A stretch of DNA of 41,962 nucleotides from Leyella stercorea (GCF_019052365.1 NZ_JAHQUY010000024.1:1-41962), one strand, 5' to 3'; counted from the stretch's first letter, positions 32,210 to 40,548 are shown. Numbers and translations are program-made. The notes: generated by a model not told the origin, from the letters alone.

Positions 32210-32241
32210 AAAAAGCCGGGTCTCTCAAGGAACACCCCGGC
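32209..32241 (-). terminator. Rho-independent terminator on the minus strand
   Basis: On the minus strand GCCGGGG and CCCGGC form a stem around a 14-base loop (32241-32215), followed by six Ts (32214-32209). No gene on the minus strand ends here, so it belongs to a small RNA or stops transcripts from the early operon. Confidence 0.75.
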
Positions 32242-32281
32242 GCTGGATGCGTGCCGAAACACACATAACTTATTTCTAAGT
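32209..32281 (-). ncRNA. Candidate ~72-nt small RNA after the MuF-toxin gene
   Basis: A strong minus-strand promoter (CTTG, 19 bp, TATCTTTG; 32317-32287) predicts a start near 32280, and the terminator at 32241-32209 ends it. The RNA would run opposite to the late operon and end against the 3' end of the MuF-toxin gene. No frame longer than a few codons exists in it. A role as regulator of the toxin gene or of the holin-like gene is a guess. Confidence 0.5.
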
Positions 32282-32286
32282 CACCG

Positions 32287-32317
32287 CAAAGATAACAATA
32301 ATAATTTAATAAACAAG
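32287..32317 (-). promoter_or_regulatory. Minus-strand promoter with consensus spacing
   Basis: CTTG (32317-32314), 19-bp spacer, TATCTTTG (32294-32287). It lies just before the holin-like gene but points away from it. Confidence 0.7.
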
Positions 32318-32321
32318 CGTT

Positions 32322-32573
32322 ATGAACAAATTTTTCTCTTTTTTCGCAGCGTCAAACCGATACAAGCATCTCATCGGCGGCTTCATCGTCGCCACACTTG
32401 CCGGTTCTTTCTATGCTGCCATATATGCCGCAGCCGTCGCTGCATCGTGCCTTGAGCTAAAAGACCGCCTAAATGGCAACCTCTGGGACTGGACAGACTG
32501 GCTCTGCACCGTTCTCGGCGGCAGCATCGCAGCACTCATGTTTTACGTCTTATTCCCAATGGTATGGAACTAA
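32322..32573 (+). CDS. Small membrane protein, holin-like
   Basis: 83 residues with two membrane segments: HLIGGFIVATLAGSFYAAIY (about 20-40) and TVLGGSIAALMFYVLFPMVW (about 62-82), separated by a short charged loop. Size and topology fit a class II holin, although it lies in the head-tail operon away from the endolysin. It overlaps the gpG-like gene by 10 bp. Confidence 0.6.
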   Translation: MNKFFSFFAASNRYKHLIGGFIVATLAGSFYAAIYAAAVAASCLELKDRLNGNLWDWTDWLCTVLGGSIAALMFYVLFPMVWN

Positions 32574-33184
32574 AGGATTTCTCAAAACAACTAAAATCGC
32601 ATAGCAAGCAAATCGACCATCTTATGCGTAGGCGCTTGCCCGTCATTGCAGGGCGCATGGCAAAGGACTTCTTTCAGAACAGTTTCCGCATCAGTGCCTT
32701 TGTCAATGGTGGGGTGCACCATTGGCAAACTACCGGGAGACAGCTCGCAGGGGGCAAGACGGCAGCGTCGCGCTATGGACCGCTCCTTTCCTCACGCAAC
32801 CATCTGTTCGCATCCATAAAGTATACGCCGTCAGACTATCGCGTTAGGGTGGCAAACGACCTGCTATATGCTCCCATACACAACTGGGGAGGAACACTCC
32901 ACCCCTCTGTCACACCTAAGATGCGACGCTTTGCATGGGCCATGTTCTATCGCGAGGCGGGCATCAAGCGAAACGCCTCCAAGAAAAGCAAAAAGAAGCG
33001 TACCGACGAGGCTGCTGCAAATCCACGTGCACAGAAGTGGCGTGCCCTCGCTCTCACAAAAAAGAAGAAACTCTCCGTACATATCCCACAGCGACAGTTC
33101 CTCGGAGATAGCCGCGAGCTGCAGGACATGATACACGAACGCACAAAACAGGAAATTATCAAGATATTAAACTCAGAAAAATAA
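32564..33184 (+). CDS. Mu gpG-like tail completion / virion morphogenesis protein
   Basis: 206 residues. LMRRRLPVIAGRMAKDFFQN, VNGGVHHWQTTGRQL, RNHLFASIKYTPSDYRVRVA and YAPIHNWGGTLHPSV match the phage virion morphogenesis (gpG) family. It joins head and tail. The C-terminal part is very basic. It lies between the holin-like gene and the tail terminator. Confidence 0.82.
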   Translation: MELKDFSKQLKSHSKQIDHLMRRRLPVIAGRMAKDFFQNSFRISAFVNGGVHHWQTTGRQLAGGKTAASRYGPLLSSRNHLFASIKYTPSDYRVRVANDLLYAPIHNWGGTLHPSVTPKMRRFAWAMFYREAGIKRNASKKSKKKRTDEAAANPRAQKWRALALTKKKKLSVHIPQRQFLGDSRELQDMIHERTKQEIIKILNSEK

Positions 33185-33191
33185 AATCATT

Positions 33192-33653
33192 ATGGAAGAA
33201 TTGTTCAAACTCATTATCGAACTCATCACTAACAAAATGACCGGTCTCTCACTCGTTGACGAAGACTGTGGTCAGTTGGAGGCTGGCATTGAGGAAGATG
33301 CCTACCCGGTCACCTTTCCGTGCGTCCTCATAGGCAATCTCGAAGCCGATTGGACTAATGTCGGCATGGGAGCCCAGAAGGGGCAGGTGCAGTTCTCTGT
33401 ACGTCTCGCCGTCGATTGCTATGACGACACGCACTACGGATCGGGAACCGAGTCAAAGGTGGCAGAGCGTTTGCAAATGGCAAACAGCCTCTACACCGCA
33501 TTGCAGTGTTTCCGCCCATTCGGATATATGTCGCCGATGATACGCACCAAGTCGCGTTTCTATTCTATGCCCGGTGGCATAAAGGTCTATGAGTACATCT
33601 TTTCGTTCACCATCCACGACGAGTCTGCTCTTCTCTCACAGCGTCGGGAATAG
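33192..33653 (+). CDS. Tail terminator-like protein (Mu gp37 position)
   Basis: 153 residues with an alpha-beta pattern: MEELFKLIIELITNKMTGLS, VTFPCVLIGNLEADWTNVGM, QFSVRLAVDCYDDTHYGSGT, and a C-terminal EYIFSFTIHDESALL. It follows the gpG-like gene, the place of tail-terminator proteins that cap the tube. Its end overlaps the convergent early gene by 18 bp, so the late and early operons meet tail to tail here. Confidence 0.6.
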   Translation: MEELFKLIIELITNKMTGLSLVDEDCGQLEAGIEEDAYPVTFPCVLIGNLEADWTNVGMGAQKGQVQFSVRLAVDCYDDTHYGSGTESKVAERLQMANSLYTALQCFRPFGYMSPMIRTKSRFYSMPGGIKVYEYIFSFTIHDESALLSQRRE

Positions 33654-33905
33654 CTCCAGCTGGCTCGCGGTAAGCCGAGGAACTTTCACCTTCGGCAGGG
33701 GTTTCACGTTTACCATACTGCCCTCCCTGCATTTGCGTCTGATGATGCTCATGATGCGCTCTTCCGAAATAAAGAACTCACGTTCTGAAAGAAGCTTCAG
33801 GGCATCATCAAAACGTAGGCGCTGCACCTCCGTCCAGTAATAGTAACGGCGGTACAGAGCCTCGTCCCTCAGCTTTATCAGCTCTTTATTCCTTCCTTTT
33901 TTCAT
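33636..33905 (-). CDS. Mor-like regulator, last gene of the early operon
   Basis: From Met at 33905 the protein has 89 residues (MKKGRNKELIKLRDEALYRR, LSEREFFISEERIMSIIRRK). The C-terminal SEERIMSIIR segment looks like a recognition helix. In Mu the middle activator Mor is the last early gene, just as here, so it is a candidate activator of the divergent late promoters. An upstream Met at 33953 would add 16 residues of an improbable start. Confidence 0.6.
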   Translation of the reverse strand: MKKGRNKELIKLRDEALYRRYYYWTEVQRLRFDDALKLLSEREFFISEERIMSIIRRKCREGSMVNVKPLPKVKVPRLTASQLELFPTL

Positions 33906-34035
33906 AGTCTGCAAAAATAAACATTTTCCCTTAAACCGCAAGCAAAAAGCCACCTAAATCGCTCATATTTAGGTGGCTTTATTCATCTTGCGCCCTCCAA
34001 AGGCTCAGAAAGGCTCAAAAAGACCCAGCACATCA

Positions 34036-34701
34036 TCACAATCGGCAGAAGCTCGGCTCTATGCGGCTCCACACACCGTTCTCCGGATTGCGCTTAGAGA
34101 AGTAGTAGTTCGTCGCCGTGGCCTGCACCACATTGGCTTCCTTGAACAGACGCATGATTTCTGCATACTCCTCGTCAAAGCGGTCCTCCAGCTCATAAAG
34201 CTTCGAGATGCTCTTGTAGTCCAGGTCGCCCGTCTTGTTGCGCTCCAGAAGCGTCATCGCCATCTGATACATCGGGTCCTCCACGCCCTTCTCGCTCGCC
34301 TCCATGTAGCGTTTCAGGTAGTCTACAAGGCGCTCGGCTGCAAGGTCTGCACGCTCGTCAAAGCCCTTCACCTTGTTAAACTTCACCTCAAGTTTGAAGT
34401 CTCCGTCAGTGATCGTGTAGCTCTGCTGGCTCTCGTTCTTCACAGCGCCATACTCGCGCATGAGTTTCGTGAAAGCCGTCACCTCGTCGTCAAGCCATTT
34501 CTTGAAGCCCGAAACCTCGCTCTCCAAGTTCTCCACTCTGCCCAGAACGTCATGCATAAACTGCCCACGCAGCGCCTCGTAGCTCTCGCGCTTCGCCATG
34601 CGGTCGTTCTTGGCCTCGGTCTGCAGCCGTGCTAACAGTTCGGCACGCTGCTCCTTTGTCATACCCTTCAAGGGGTCCACTGTCTCGTTCTTTGTTTCCA
34701 T
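34036..34701 (-). CDS. DUF3164 protein (Mu gp8-like)
   Basis: 221 residues, helical. The central part KKWLDDEVTAFTKLMREYGA and YTITDGDFKLEVKFNKVKGF with DERADLAAERLVDYLKRYME is typical of DUF3164, found in the early regions of Mu-like phages. Function is unknown. It sits between the GemA-like gene and the Mor-like gene. Confidence 0.82.
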   Translation of the reverse strand: METKNETVDPLKGMTKEQRAELLARLQTEAKNDRMAKRESYEALRGQFMHDVLGRVENLESEVSGFKKWLDDEVTAFTKLMREYGAVKNESQQSYTITDGDFKLEVKFNKVKGFDERADLAAERLVDYLKRYMEASEKGVEDPMYQMAMTLLERNKTGDLDYKSISKLYELEDRFDEEYAEIMRLFKEANVVQATATNYYFSKRNPENGVWSRIEPSFCRL

Positions 34702-34724
34702 TGTCTTTTCTTTTTATGGGTTCA

Positions 34725-35126
34725 TTACTCGTTTTCTTTCTTCTTGCGGTTCATGGCACGCAGTTTCGTGTTCAGGTCTGACAGTTCCACGCTGTCCAGG
34801 AAGCGGAAAGCCTTGCCCGCTATCCGTTTGTCCTTGCAGAAGCGGTCCACGGCTTTCCAGTCTGCCGTGTTCACACCCCACAGCTGCATCTGGTGCAGCA
34901 CGCCGCTACGCGCCTTGCGCTTCTCCTTCAGCTGGGCGGCACGCCGTTCGTCGTAGCCCGCCACACGTTCCATTTCCTTGCACATCAGTTCATACTCCGT
35001 CTGGGTCATCTGCCGCAGGTGCTCGGTTCTCTCGTTGGTAAACTGACGCACCAAGGTCTCCTTGTCTGCGCCGGGAAGCAGCTTCAGCAGCTTGTAGAAC
35101 TTCCCGTAGTTATCGATGTGGTTCAT
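34725..35126 (-). CDS. GemA-like protein (Mu gp16, DUF1018)
   Basis: 133 residues. MNHIDNYGKFYKLLKLLPGA, then a helical middle (MTQTEYELMCKEMERVAGYD) and the typical end LWGVNTADWKAVDRFCKDKR, IAGKAFRFLDSVELSDLNTK. In Mu, GemA affects host gene expression and DNA supercoiling. Its start overlaps the next gene by 17 bp in the early operon. Confidence 0.78.
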   Translation of the reverse strand: MNHIDNYGKFYKLLKLLPGADKETLVRQFTNERTEHLRQMTQTEYELMCKEMERVAGYDERRAAQLKEKRKARSGVLHQMQLWGVNTADWKAVDRFCKDKRIAGKAFRFLDSVELSDLNTKLRAMNRKKKENE

Positions 35127-35418
35127 GCTCTGCCTCCTTTTCTTTCCATTTCAGCCACGCCTCCCTCGCCACGGCAAGTGTCGTCGGCACGTCCCAGGTC
35201 AGCCCGTCGGCTGGCAGTATAGGCACGTTGTTGAAACACACGTACACCTCACCGCTGAACTCGCGAGCCTGAACTATCGCTTCGCTCTCTCTAACCAAAG
35301 CTGCTGCTTTCTTCGCAGCCTTTTTCTCGTTGCGGGCCTTGCGCTCTGCATTCAGCCACGCTTTCAACTCATCTAAAACTTTCATTGTGTCAATATTTAT
35401 GGGTTCTTTGTTTGTCAT
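35110..35418 (-). CDS. Small early protein, unknown
   Basis: 102 residues (start Met12 at 35385 is an alternative). The middle is a basic helical stretch (LNAERKARNEKKAAKKAAAL), followed by EVYVCFNNVPILPADGLTW. No family recognised. Overlaps both neighbours, as do most genes of this operon. Confidence 0.6.
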   Translation of the reverse strand: MTNKEPINIDTMKVLDELKAWLNAERKARNEKKAAKKAAALVRESEAIVQAREFSGEVYVCFNNVPILPADGLTWDVPTTLAVAREAWLKWKEKEAEHEPHR

Positions 35419-35647
35419 TTTCTCGTTTGTTGGGTTTCCACTTGATGGTCACTTCGGCGTCCATCTTGCCGCTGCCCTCACATACGGGGCAAATCTTCCA
35501 TTCGCTGTCGTTCGGGCTGCTCCGGTCACCAGCAAAGCCTCCGTTGCCATGACAGTATTCGCAAGTATATCCTCGGCTCTCGATCCGTTCTTCCTTGCTG
35601 CCGTAAACTGGTGGCGTCAGCCATATCATTCGATGCTTACTGCTCAT
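35390..35647 (-). CDS. Small zinc-ribbon protein (DnaJ-type CxxCxGxG pair)
   Basis: 85 residues with two CxxCxGxG-like motifs: CEYCHGNGG (about 29-37) and CPVCEGSGK (about 53-61), which should bind zinc. The pattern is that of the DnaJ cysteine-rich domain in miniature. Likely binds nucleic acid or protein. The start overlaps the upstream gene by 4 bp. Confidence 0.65.
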   Translation of the reverse strand: MSSKHRMIWLTPPVYGSKEERIESRGYTCEYCHGNGGFAGDRSSPNDSEWKICPVCEGSGKMDAEVTIKWKPNKRENDKQRTHKY

Positions 35648-35886
35648 TGTTTCTCGCGTTTATATGTTACTCTCTCATAAGTGTGCCACTGGATAATCCG
35701 TGTCGCAAACATCAGGTCGGTAGTTTCCAGCACCACACACCCTTTGTTCTTTTGGCTGCGGTGTGCCGTCAGGTCACATTGCCAGTTACCCTCCAGCCAT
35801 TCGTCCATCACGCTCTCCGCCTGGCTCTTCTTCAGCAGGATATATATCGTGTCACCCTGCCGGTAGTCGTTCATGTCCTTACTCAT
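35644..35886 (-). CDS. Small early protein, unknown
   Basis: 80 residues: MSKDMNDYRQGDTIYILLKK and QCDLTAHRSQKNKGCVVLET with a basic end. No family recognised. It overlaps both neighbours by 4 bp, so it is part of the coupled early operon. Confidence 0.6.
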   Translation of the reverse strand: MSKDMNDYRQGDTIYILLKKSQAESVMDEWLEGNWQCDLTAHRSQKNKGCVVLETTDLMFATRIIQWHTYERVTYKREKQ

Positions 35887-36512
35887 TGCTTCTTGTCGTT
35901 ATTGGTCCAATATTCTTCAGCTCGCTCCGCCCAGATGGTGTAGTAGCCCTTGTCCCCGAAATATCGCCCCTTCGATATGGCTCTATATCCCTCCACCCAT
36001 ATCTTCAGCGAGGCATCAAACATCACGCTCGACGCTGTACGCCCCTTCGGGCGTGTGCCCTCGGCCTGGCTGATGATGACGAGCAGCTTGTTGGGATGCC
36101 GAGCCTTGAAAGCCCGATAGTCCTCAAAGCTCATGCCCGTATATTGGTAGGAGTCTATCACCACCGTGTTGGGGCTTTTCCTTTTCGACAGCCGCTTGTC
36201 AAGGTCCTCCATGCTCTCGGCATCCAACAGCACCATTCGGCGTGCCACGTCCTGCATCCCGGCTCGTATAAAGGCATTCTTCATCGTCAGGCTCGAACCT
36301 TCCTCCAGACTGTCATAAGCCACTCTCCCGAATCGGCATAGTTCCTTGCACAGCTTCAGCACGAAACTCGTCTTGCCGCTTCCGCTTCGACCCCACACGA
36401 ACCACACACCGTTCCGCTCAGGCTCGCCAAACGCCTCGCGCCACTCGTCGCTCAGTTTGTAGGTCTGCTTCTTCATCGCAAGCAGCTCGCTCACGCTTAT
36501 CGCTCTTTTCAT
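35883..36512 (-). CDS. P-loop ATPase (RecA/AAA-like)
   Basis: 209 residues. Walker A is GRSGSGKTS (41-49) in VWFVWGRSGSGKTSFVLKLC; Walker B is NTVVIDSYQYTG (about 113-124). KLLVIISQAEGTRPKGRTAS (about 147-166) resembles the sensor and loop region of RecA-type ATPases. It lies 27 bp after the MuB-like gene. May act in recombination or in target choice with the transposase. MuB itself is a separate gene. Confidence 0.75.
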   Translation of the reverse strand: MKRAISVSELLAMKKQTYKLSDEWREAFGEPERNGVWFVWGRSGSGKTSFVLKLCKELCRFGRVAYDSLEEGSSLTMKNAFIRAGMQDVARRMVLLDAESMEDLDKRLSKRKSPNTVVIDSYQYTGMSFEDYRAFKARHPNKLLVIISQAEGTRPKGRTASSVMFDASLKIWVEGYRAISKGRYFGDKGYYTIWAERAEEYWTNNDKKQ

Positions 36513-36539
36513 ATCGTTTGAATGTTATTTGAACACCGT

Positions 36540-37400
36540 TCAAGCGTCCATCTGCTTCACTCTGTGTACACCTTTCTTCACCCTCCGCAGGTCGAAGTCA
36601 TACTGCTCAGCGTCCTTCACCACCTCAGCTATCTTCTTGCGGTCGGTCAGTCCGTTCGCCACGCAGATCGCATAAACGTCGTTCGGACTTGTCTGCTCCA
36701 GCTCGAAGAACTTGCGTCCTATCCTGGAGTGTATCTCGTTATAGCCTTTCTTGTCATAACGCAGTCCCATCTTCATCCTGCGCTTGATATAAGAGGTCGA
36801 GAAAAACACGATGCCGCATTTGTCCTCAAGCCTGTTATACAGGTCTATGAAGTAGTGGAACACCCTTTCCGTCAGCTTGTCAGCTTCATCGAACAGCAGC
36901 ACCGGGTGCGCCGTCTGTATCAGCGCGCCGATGATCGCGTCAAGCATGTCTCTTATCGTCATGCCGTCAGTCCTCAAGCCTATCTTCTTCGCAATGTCGC
37001 GGATAAAGTCGCTGCGCTTCATGTCTTCCGAGCACAGAACGTAGTAGGCACCGCTGTGCTCACGCTCGTAAAGCCGCGCTGCCGTGGTCTTGCCGCATCC
37101 GGCTTCGCCCACCACCCAGGTCACGTTCTTCCATTCCTGGGCGTCAGTCATCGCATAGGCCATCTCCTTTGCTGCCGTGGTCTCCACCATCTGCCAGGCA
37201 CCTGGGGTGGCGGTTCCCACCTGAGAGGCTATCTTTCGCCACATGTCGTCGCTGATGTTCTCCCACTTGCCGCTCAGCACCGAGCTTACCGTGCCCGCAC
37301 TCGTACCGTCCAGACTGGCTGCTGCCTTGTTTTGGCTCGGATATTTCATCACATAGAGGCGCAGGGCCTCGCGTATCTGTTCTTTCTGTTTCTCGTTCAT
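36540..37400 (-). CDS. MuB-like transposition ATPase / target-DNA activator
   Basis: 286 residues. The N-terminus has an HTH (NKAAASLDGTSAGTVSSVLS), then AAA+ Walker A GEAGCGKTT (98-106) and Walker B LLFDEADKL (about 173-181). MuB binds DNA, delivers target sites to the transposase and blocks self-integration. It is 20 bp after the transposase gene, as A-B in Mu. Length is close to MuB (312). Confidence 0.93.
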   Translation of the reverse strand: MNEKQKEQIREALRLYVMKYPSQNKAAASLDGTSAGTVSSVLSGKWENISDDMWRKIASQVGTATPGAWQMVETTAAKEMAYAMTDAQEWKNVTWVVGEAGCGKTTAARLYEREHSGAYYVLCSEDMKRSDFIRDIAKKIGLRTDGMTIRDMLDAIIGALIQTAHPVLLFDEADKLTERVFHYFIDLYNRLEDKCGIVFFSTSYIKRRMKMGLRYDKKGYNEIHSRIGRKFFELEQTSPNDVYAICVANGLTDRKKIAEVVKDAEQYDFDLRRVKKGVHRVKQMDA

Positions 37401-37420
37401 ATCGTTTGTTTTTATTGATT

Positions 37421-39511
37421 CTACAGTTTTGATGCTATCTTCTTCTCCATCGGAAGCGGTATTCTCGGCGTGTCGCCATCATCACCGCCCTCCATCACGT
37501 CCAGCCAGTCATCAAGGCTCAGCGATTTCGTGTGTCTTCCGAGCTGGTACTGCTCAGGCGGCTGCGAGTAACGCTCCATGCGGTGGTCTATCTGCCGCTG
37601 CACGGCTGCCGTCGTGCCCTTCAGCTTCGGACTGTGCAGACCCTGCTGCTCCGCGTCCGTGCCATGCTCGGCGGCTATCGTCCGGCCGGCTACCGTCCGC
37701 TCTATGCGGTCCTGAAGGTTGGCTTCCTGCTCCTGGCGGATAAACTTCGCATCGTCCGTCCCCTGCTGGTCTTGCAGGGCGCGGTGTATCAGTATGTAGG
37801 GTTCTGCCGTCCGCTCAAAGCGCAGCGAGCCGTCTGTTCCTTTTGTATAGAGTCTGATGCTTGCAAAGTCGTAAGGGTCGTAAGCCACGATGAAACGCTC
37901 GTAGGTGTGCTTCCTTCGCCACTCGTGGTCGGGTACGCCAGGCGATGAGCACACTTCGTACTGCCGCTTCTCGCCCTTCACCGTCACCTGCAGGCCCTGG
38001 TCCGTGAACGTCGCCATGCGTTTCGTAAACACCCAGAACATGTCCACCATGTCGTGCAGCGTCACTTCCTGGGTTTCCTCGTTCACGCTCTTCTCATACA
38101 TGTCTATCCTACGCTCGCCGGTGGCAGGGTGCACACCCTCGTTCCATTCCTTACGGGCTGCGGCATAGGCATCTTTCAGCTCCTCCAGAGTGTACAGACT
38201 GTCCTTGTTGGCTTCGATAAACTCCACGTTCGGGCGGCTCGACGCCTTCTTCGCCGTCACGTTCTGACCCGTGAAACGCCAGTCCTTGTGCAGCACCTGA
38301 GCCTGAAACCGTCCGAACACGCTCTCTATCGTCTTCGACTCGCCGTTGTAGGGCTGTGTCGGTCTGTGTACGCGGCAGATCTTCCCGATAAAGCCGTCCG
38401 AGTCCAGCTTCTTGTGGCCGCCCTGGTTGTCATAAACAATCTCATAAGGCTTGTGTCCGCTCTTCTGGATTGCCATGCGGTAGGCGTGGTATTGGGCCTC
38501 ATAGTCCTCTGTGTCGCTGATGCAGTAGCCCAGAAGCACCTCGCTCATTGCGTCGATCACTTCATACACCTGGGTCGTCCGCACCTTGCCCTGCTCGTCC
38601 CTATAGTAAAGGTTCAGCTTCGTGCCGTCACCATACCATAGCGTGTCCCTGCGTGTCGGAAGTGCCGTCTTGTGCTTTCTGCCGTAACGCTGACGGGCTG
38701 CCTGCTCGCCATATACGGCATCATACCATAAAGGCTCAACCGACGGGCTGTTCAGCCATTTCTTCATACCGCTTAGGCTTCTTATCGGCTTCCAGCCTCT
38801 TTCCTCGGCTATCTCGTTTGCCTTCTCAAACAGCTGCGCGTCGGTGTACACCGGCACCTTGCTGCGCTTCAAAGCCACAATCAGTTTCAGAAAGTCACCG
38901 GTTATCTTCAGTGCCGAAGAGTTGCCCAGCTTGCCGCTCACCACGCTCTGGTAGCCATCGGACTTCCAAGCCTTCAGTCGCGTCTTCAGTCGCGCCAATG
39001 TGCCAGGGAGCGTGTGGCCGTAGCTCTCGCGCATACGTTCCGAACTGTCAAGTATCAAGTCCCACGCACCCGACATCGGAGCATTCAGACTGCTGCGGAT
39101 GGCCTGGCGTCTTGCCGCCATCTTCTCCAACTCGCCAAGCACCGAGGCGTTGATGGTATATTCCTCTATCATCTTCTCCGTCAGGTGGCGTTCCTGCCCG
39201 TCCTTGTCCATATAGGTGTAGGATTCGTAATACTCACGCGCCTTCGCATCTATCTTTATGCTTGCCTTCGTCATAGCCTCTCGCATCTTTTCTTCTGGGT
39301 CGCCGTATGTCGCCACAAACCGCCGTCTGTACTTCTCCGGAATACTGCTCCACACATACAGTGCCTGAGTCCCCTCGCCGCCGCCACGCCTCGCACAAGC
39401 AATGTTGCTCCTGCATACGTTCTGACGCAAGGTGCTCGCCTTCATCACCGGCTCAACACCACCGGTCAGCTCGGCAAACGTCACGCACAATATCTTGTTG
39501 TAGTACTCCAT
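37421..39511 (-). CDS. MuA-like DDE transposase
   Basis: 696 residues. The catalytic triad is Asp295 in WYGDGTKLN, Asp361 in EIVYDNQGGHK and Glu396 in KTIESVFGRFQ. The N-terminal 220 residues contain DNA-binding helices (for example STLRQNVCRSN), and the C-terminal part has a beta-barrel and a tail (LSLDDWLDVMEGG) for partner binding. It catalyses strand transfer for integration and replicative transposition. Target sites would be the AAAACG-type repeats near both ends. Confidence 0.95.
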   Translation of the reverse strand: MEYYNKILCVTFAELTGGVEPVMKASTLRQNVCRSNIACARRGGGEGTQALYVWSSIPEKYRRRFVATYGDPEEKMREAMTKASIKIDAKAREYYESYTYMDKDGQERHLTEKMIEEYTINASVLGELEKMAARRQAIRSSLNAPMSGAWDLILDSSERMRESYGHTLPGTLARLKTRLKAWKSDGYQSVVSGKLGNSSALKITGDFLKLIVALKRSKVPVYTDAQLFEKANEIAEERGWKPIRSLSGMKKWLNSPSVEPLWYDAVYGEQAARQRYGRKHKTALPTRRDTLWYGDGTKLNLYYRDEQGKVRTTQVYEVIDAMSEVLLGYCISDTEDYEAQYHAYRMAIQKSGHKPYEIVYDNQGGHKKLDSDGFIGKICRVHRPTQPYNGESKTIESVFGRFQAQVLHKDWRFTGQNVTAKKASSRPNVEFIEANKDSLYTLEELKDAYAAARKEWNEGVHPATGERRIDMYEKSVNEETQEVTLHDMVDMFWVFTKRMATFTDQGLQVTVKGEKRQYEVCSSPGVPDHEWRRKHTYERFIVAYDPYDFASIRLYTKGTDGSLRFERTAEPYILIHRALQDQQGTDDAKFIRQEQEANLQDRIERTVAGRTIAAEHGTDAEQQGLHSPKLKGTTAAVQRQIDHRMERYSQPPEQYQLGRHTKSLSLDDWLDVMEGGDDGDTPRIPLPMEKKIASKL

Positions 39512-39549
39512 TTCCTTTTATCTTTGTTTTCCTTCTTGCGGTTCTCTCC

Positions 39550-39936
39550 TTACATAGTGGCGCAGCACATGGCTTCCACCTTCTCCTGCACGGTCTTGAT
39601 GTCTGTCAGCAGGGCGTGCTCGATGCGTTCCACCACGTCGCCTTTCTCGTCCTTCAACTCCAGTACGCCCGTGTTCTTGTCGCCTTCCCACATCCAGCCG
39701 TTCTCGAAGTGCTGGCGCATCATGTTGTCTGCGTCATGCACCACCTCGCTCGCAGGAGCCGTAACAAGCTCAAAACCGCCACGCTGAATGGCAAGGCAGC
39801 GTATCTTCTTTGCCAGGTCGCTCTGACCCTTCACCGGGTGAAAGTTCAATGCGTAGCTCACCATCTCCTTCGTCACGCCGAAGGCCTTTGCCAAAAACTC
39901 CCGCTGGGAGCGGGTTACTGTTATCACTCTTTTCAT
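39550..39936 (-). CDS. Ner-like early DNA-binding protein
   Basis: 128 residues. The first 55 look like an HTH: RSQREFLAKAFGVTKEMVSY, ALNFHPVKGQSDLAKKIRCL. It resembles early phage regulators in the position of Mu Ner, just upstream of the transposase. The rest (NGWMWEGDKNTGVLELKDEK) has no known match. It may turn down the early promoter. Confidence 0.65.
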   Translation of the reverse strand: MKRVITVTRSQREFLAKAFGVTKEMVSYALNFHPVKGQSDLAKKIRCLAIQRGGFELVTAPASEVVHDADNMMRQHFENGWMWEGDKNTGVLELKDEKGDVVERIEHALLTDIKTVQEKVEAMCCATM

Positions 39937-39972
39937 TGTCCTCTGTTTTTAGTTCGTTATTACTTTTGTTCG

Positions 39973-40032
39973 TGGAGTGTAGGGGAGTCGAACCCCACAT
40001 GGCTATCCAGCGCATGGCAAACCTGCCACTCC
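39973..40032 (-). other. 60-nt tRNA-like sequence between early genes
   Basis: Read on the minus strand it starts GGAGTGG and ends ACACTCCA, pairing as a six-base-pair acceptor stem. Inside are GGCA-GGTT-TGCC, like a short D-arm, and GGGG-TTCGACT-CCCC, a classical T-arm. No standard anticodon arm is seen and the length is 60 rather than about 73-76. It may be a tRNA relic or a tRNA mimic. Confidence 0.35.
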
Positions 40033-40100
40033 CGCGGTCTTTCCCGCCGTCATCCGAGGCCGCCCCTGCCGACTATCCAGTGCGGCGGCTGACTATCCAG
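40003..40100. repeat. Three CTATCCAG repeats in the leader of the Ner-like gene
   Basis: CTATCCAG occurs at 40003-40010, 40073-40080 and 40093-40100, the last two as GACTATCCAGTGC. Spacing is 70 and 20 bp. The 186-bp gap (39937-40122) otherwise holds only the tRNA-like sequence. Confidence 0.5.
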
Positions 40101-40122
40101 TGCAGCCTTTGGGACTTCCGTG

Positions 40123-40530
40123 TTATCCTTCAATCTTCTTACCCTCGGCTATTACCGTCTGAACTGCACTGAAGAACTGTATCATCTTCTGTTTCGCCTT
40201 CAGCTCCAGTCCGTATGCCATGTTGCTCATCTTGCCTGTGCTCTGACGCTCTAAATCACCATACACCAGGTCGTCTGTCAGGTGTTCTATATTGTGGCGC
40301 AAAGACTCCTCAAGTGCCGCAAGACCAAGCTCCTTGGCCGTCTCATACACAGGCTCCAGTATCGCCTTTGCGGCCATTGCTTCATACAGATCGTCCGCAT
40401 GCCAGCGGAAAAACTCTGCATAGTCATTCACCATGTCCTCTTTCCAACTTTCAATGTCACCCGTCAGGTGGTTCAACTTCTTGCGCATTCTGTTCATCGC
40501 CGCATTCAATGCAAATTCCTTATCGTTCAT
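40123..40530 (-). CDS. First gene of the early operon, unknown helical protein
   Basis: 135 residues, almost entirely helical (MNDKEFALNAAMNRMRKKLN, ILEPVYETAKELGLAALEES). It is directly downstream of the early promoter, so it is the first product made on induction. No family was recognised. Host takeover or antirepression are possible roles by position only. Confidence 0.7.
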   Translation of the reverse strand: MNDKEFALNAAMNRMRKKLNHLTGDIESWKEDMVNDYAEFFRWHADDLYEAMAAKAILEPVYETAKELGLAALEESLRHNIEHLTDDLVYGDLERQSTGKMSNMAYGLELKAKQKMIQFFSAVQTVIAEGKKIEG

Positions 40531-40548
40531 ATTCTTTAATTGCTAAAA

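Noticed and set aside
33636..33953. Start of the Mor-like gene at 33953
   Set aside because: The first 16 residues are a basic, Phe/Leu-rich stretch unlike the rest; Met at 33905 gives a normal start.
39973..40032. Functional tRNA gene
   Set aside because: Too short and lacks a proper anticodon arm; kept only as a tRNA-like feature.
40123..40530. Anti-CRISPR or anti-restriction protein in first early position
   Set aside because: Position is suggestive, but no sequence motif supports it.
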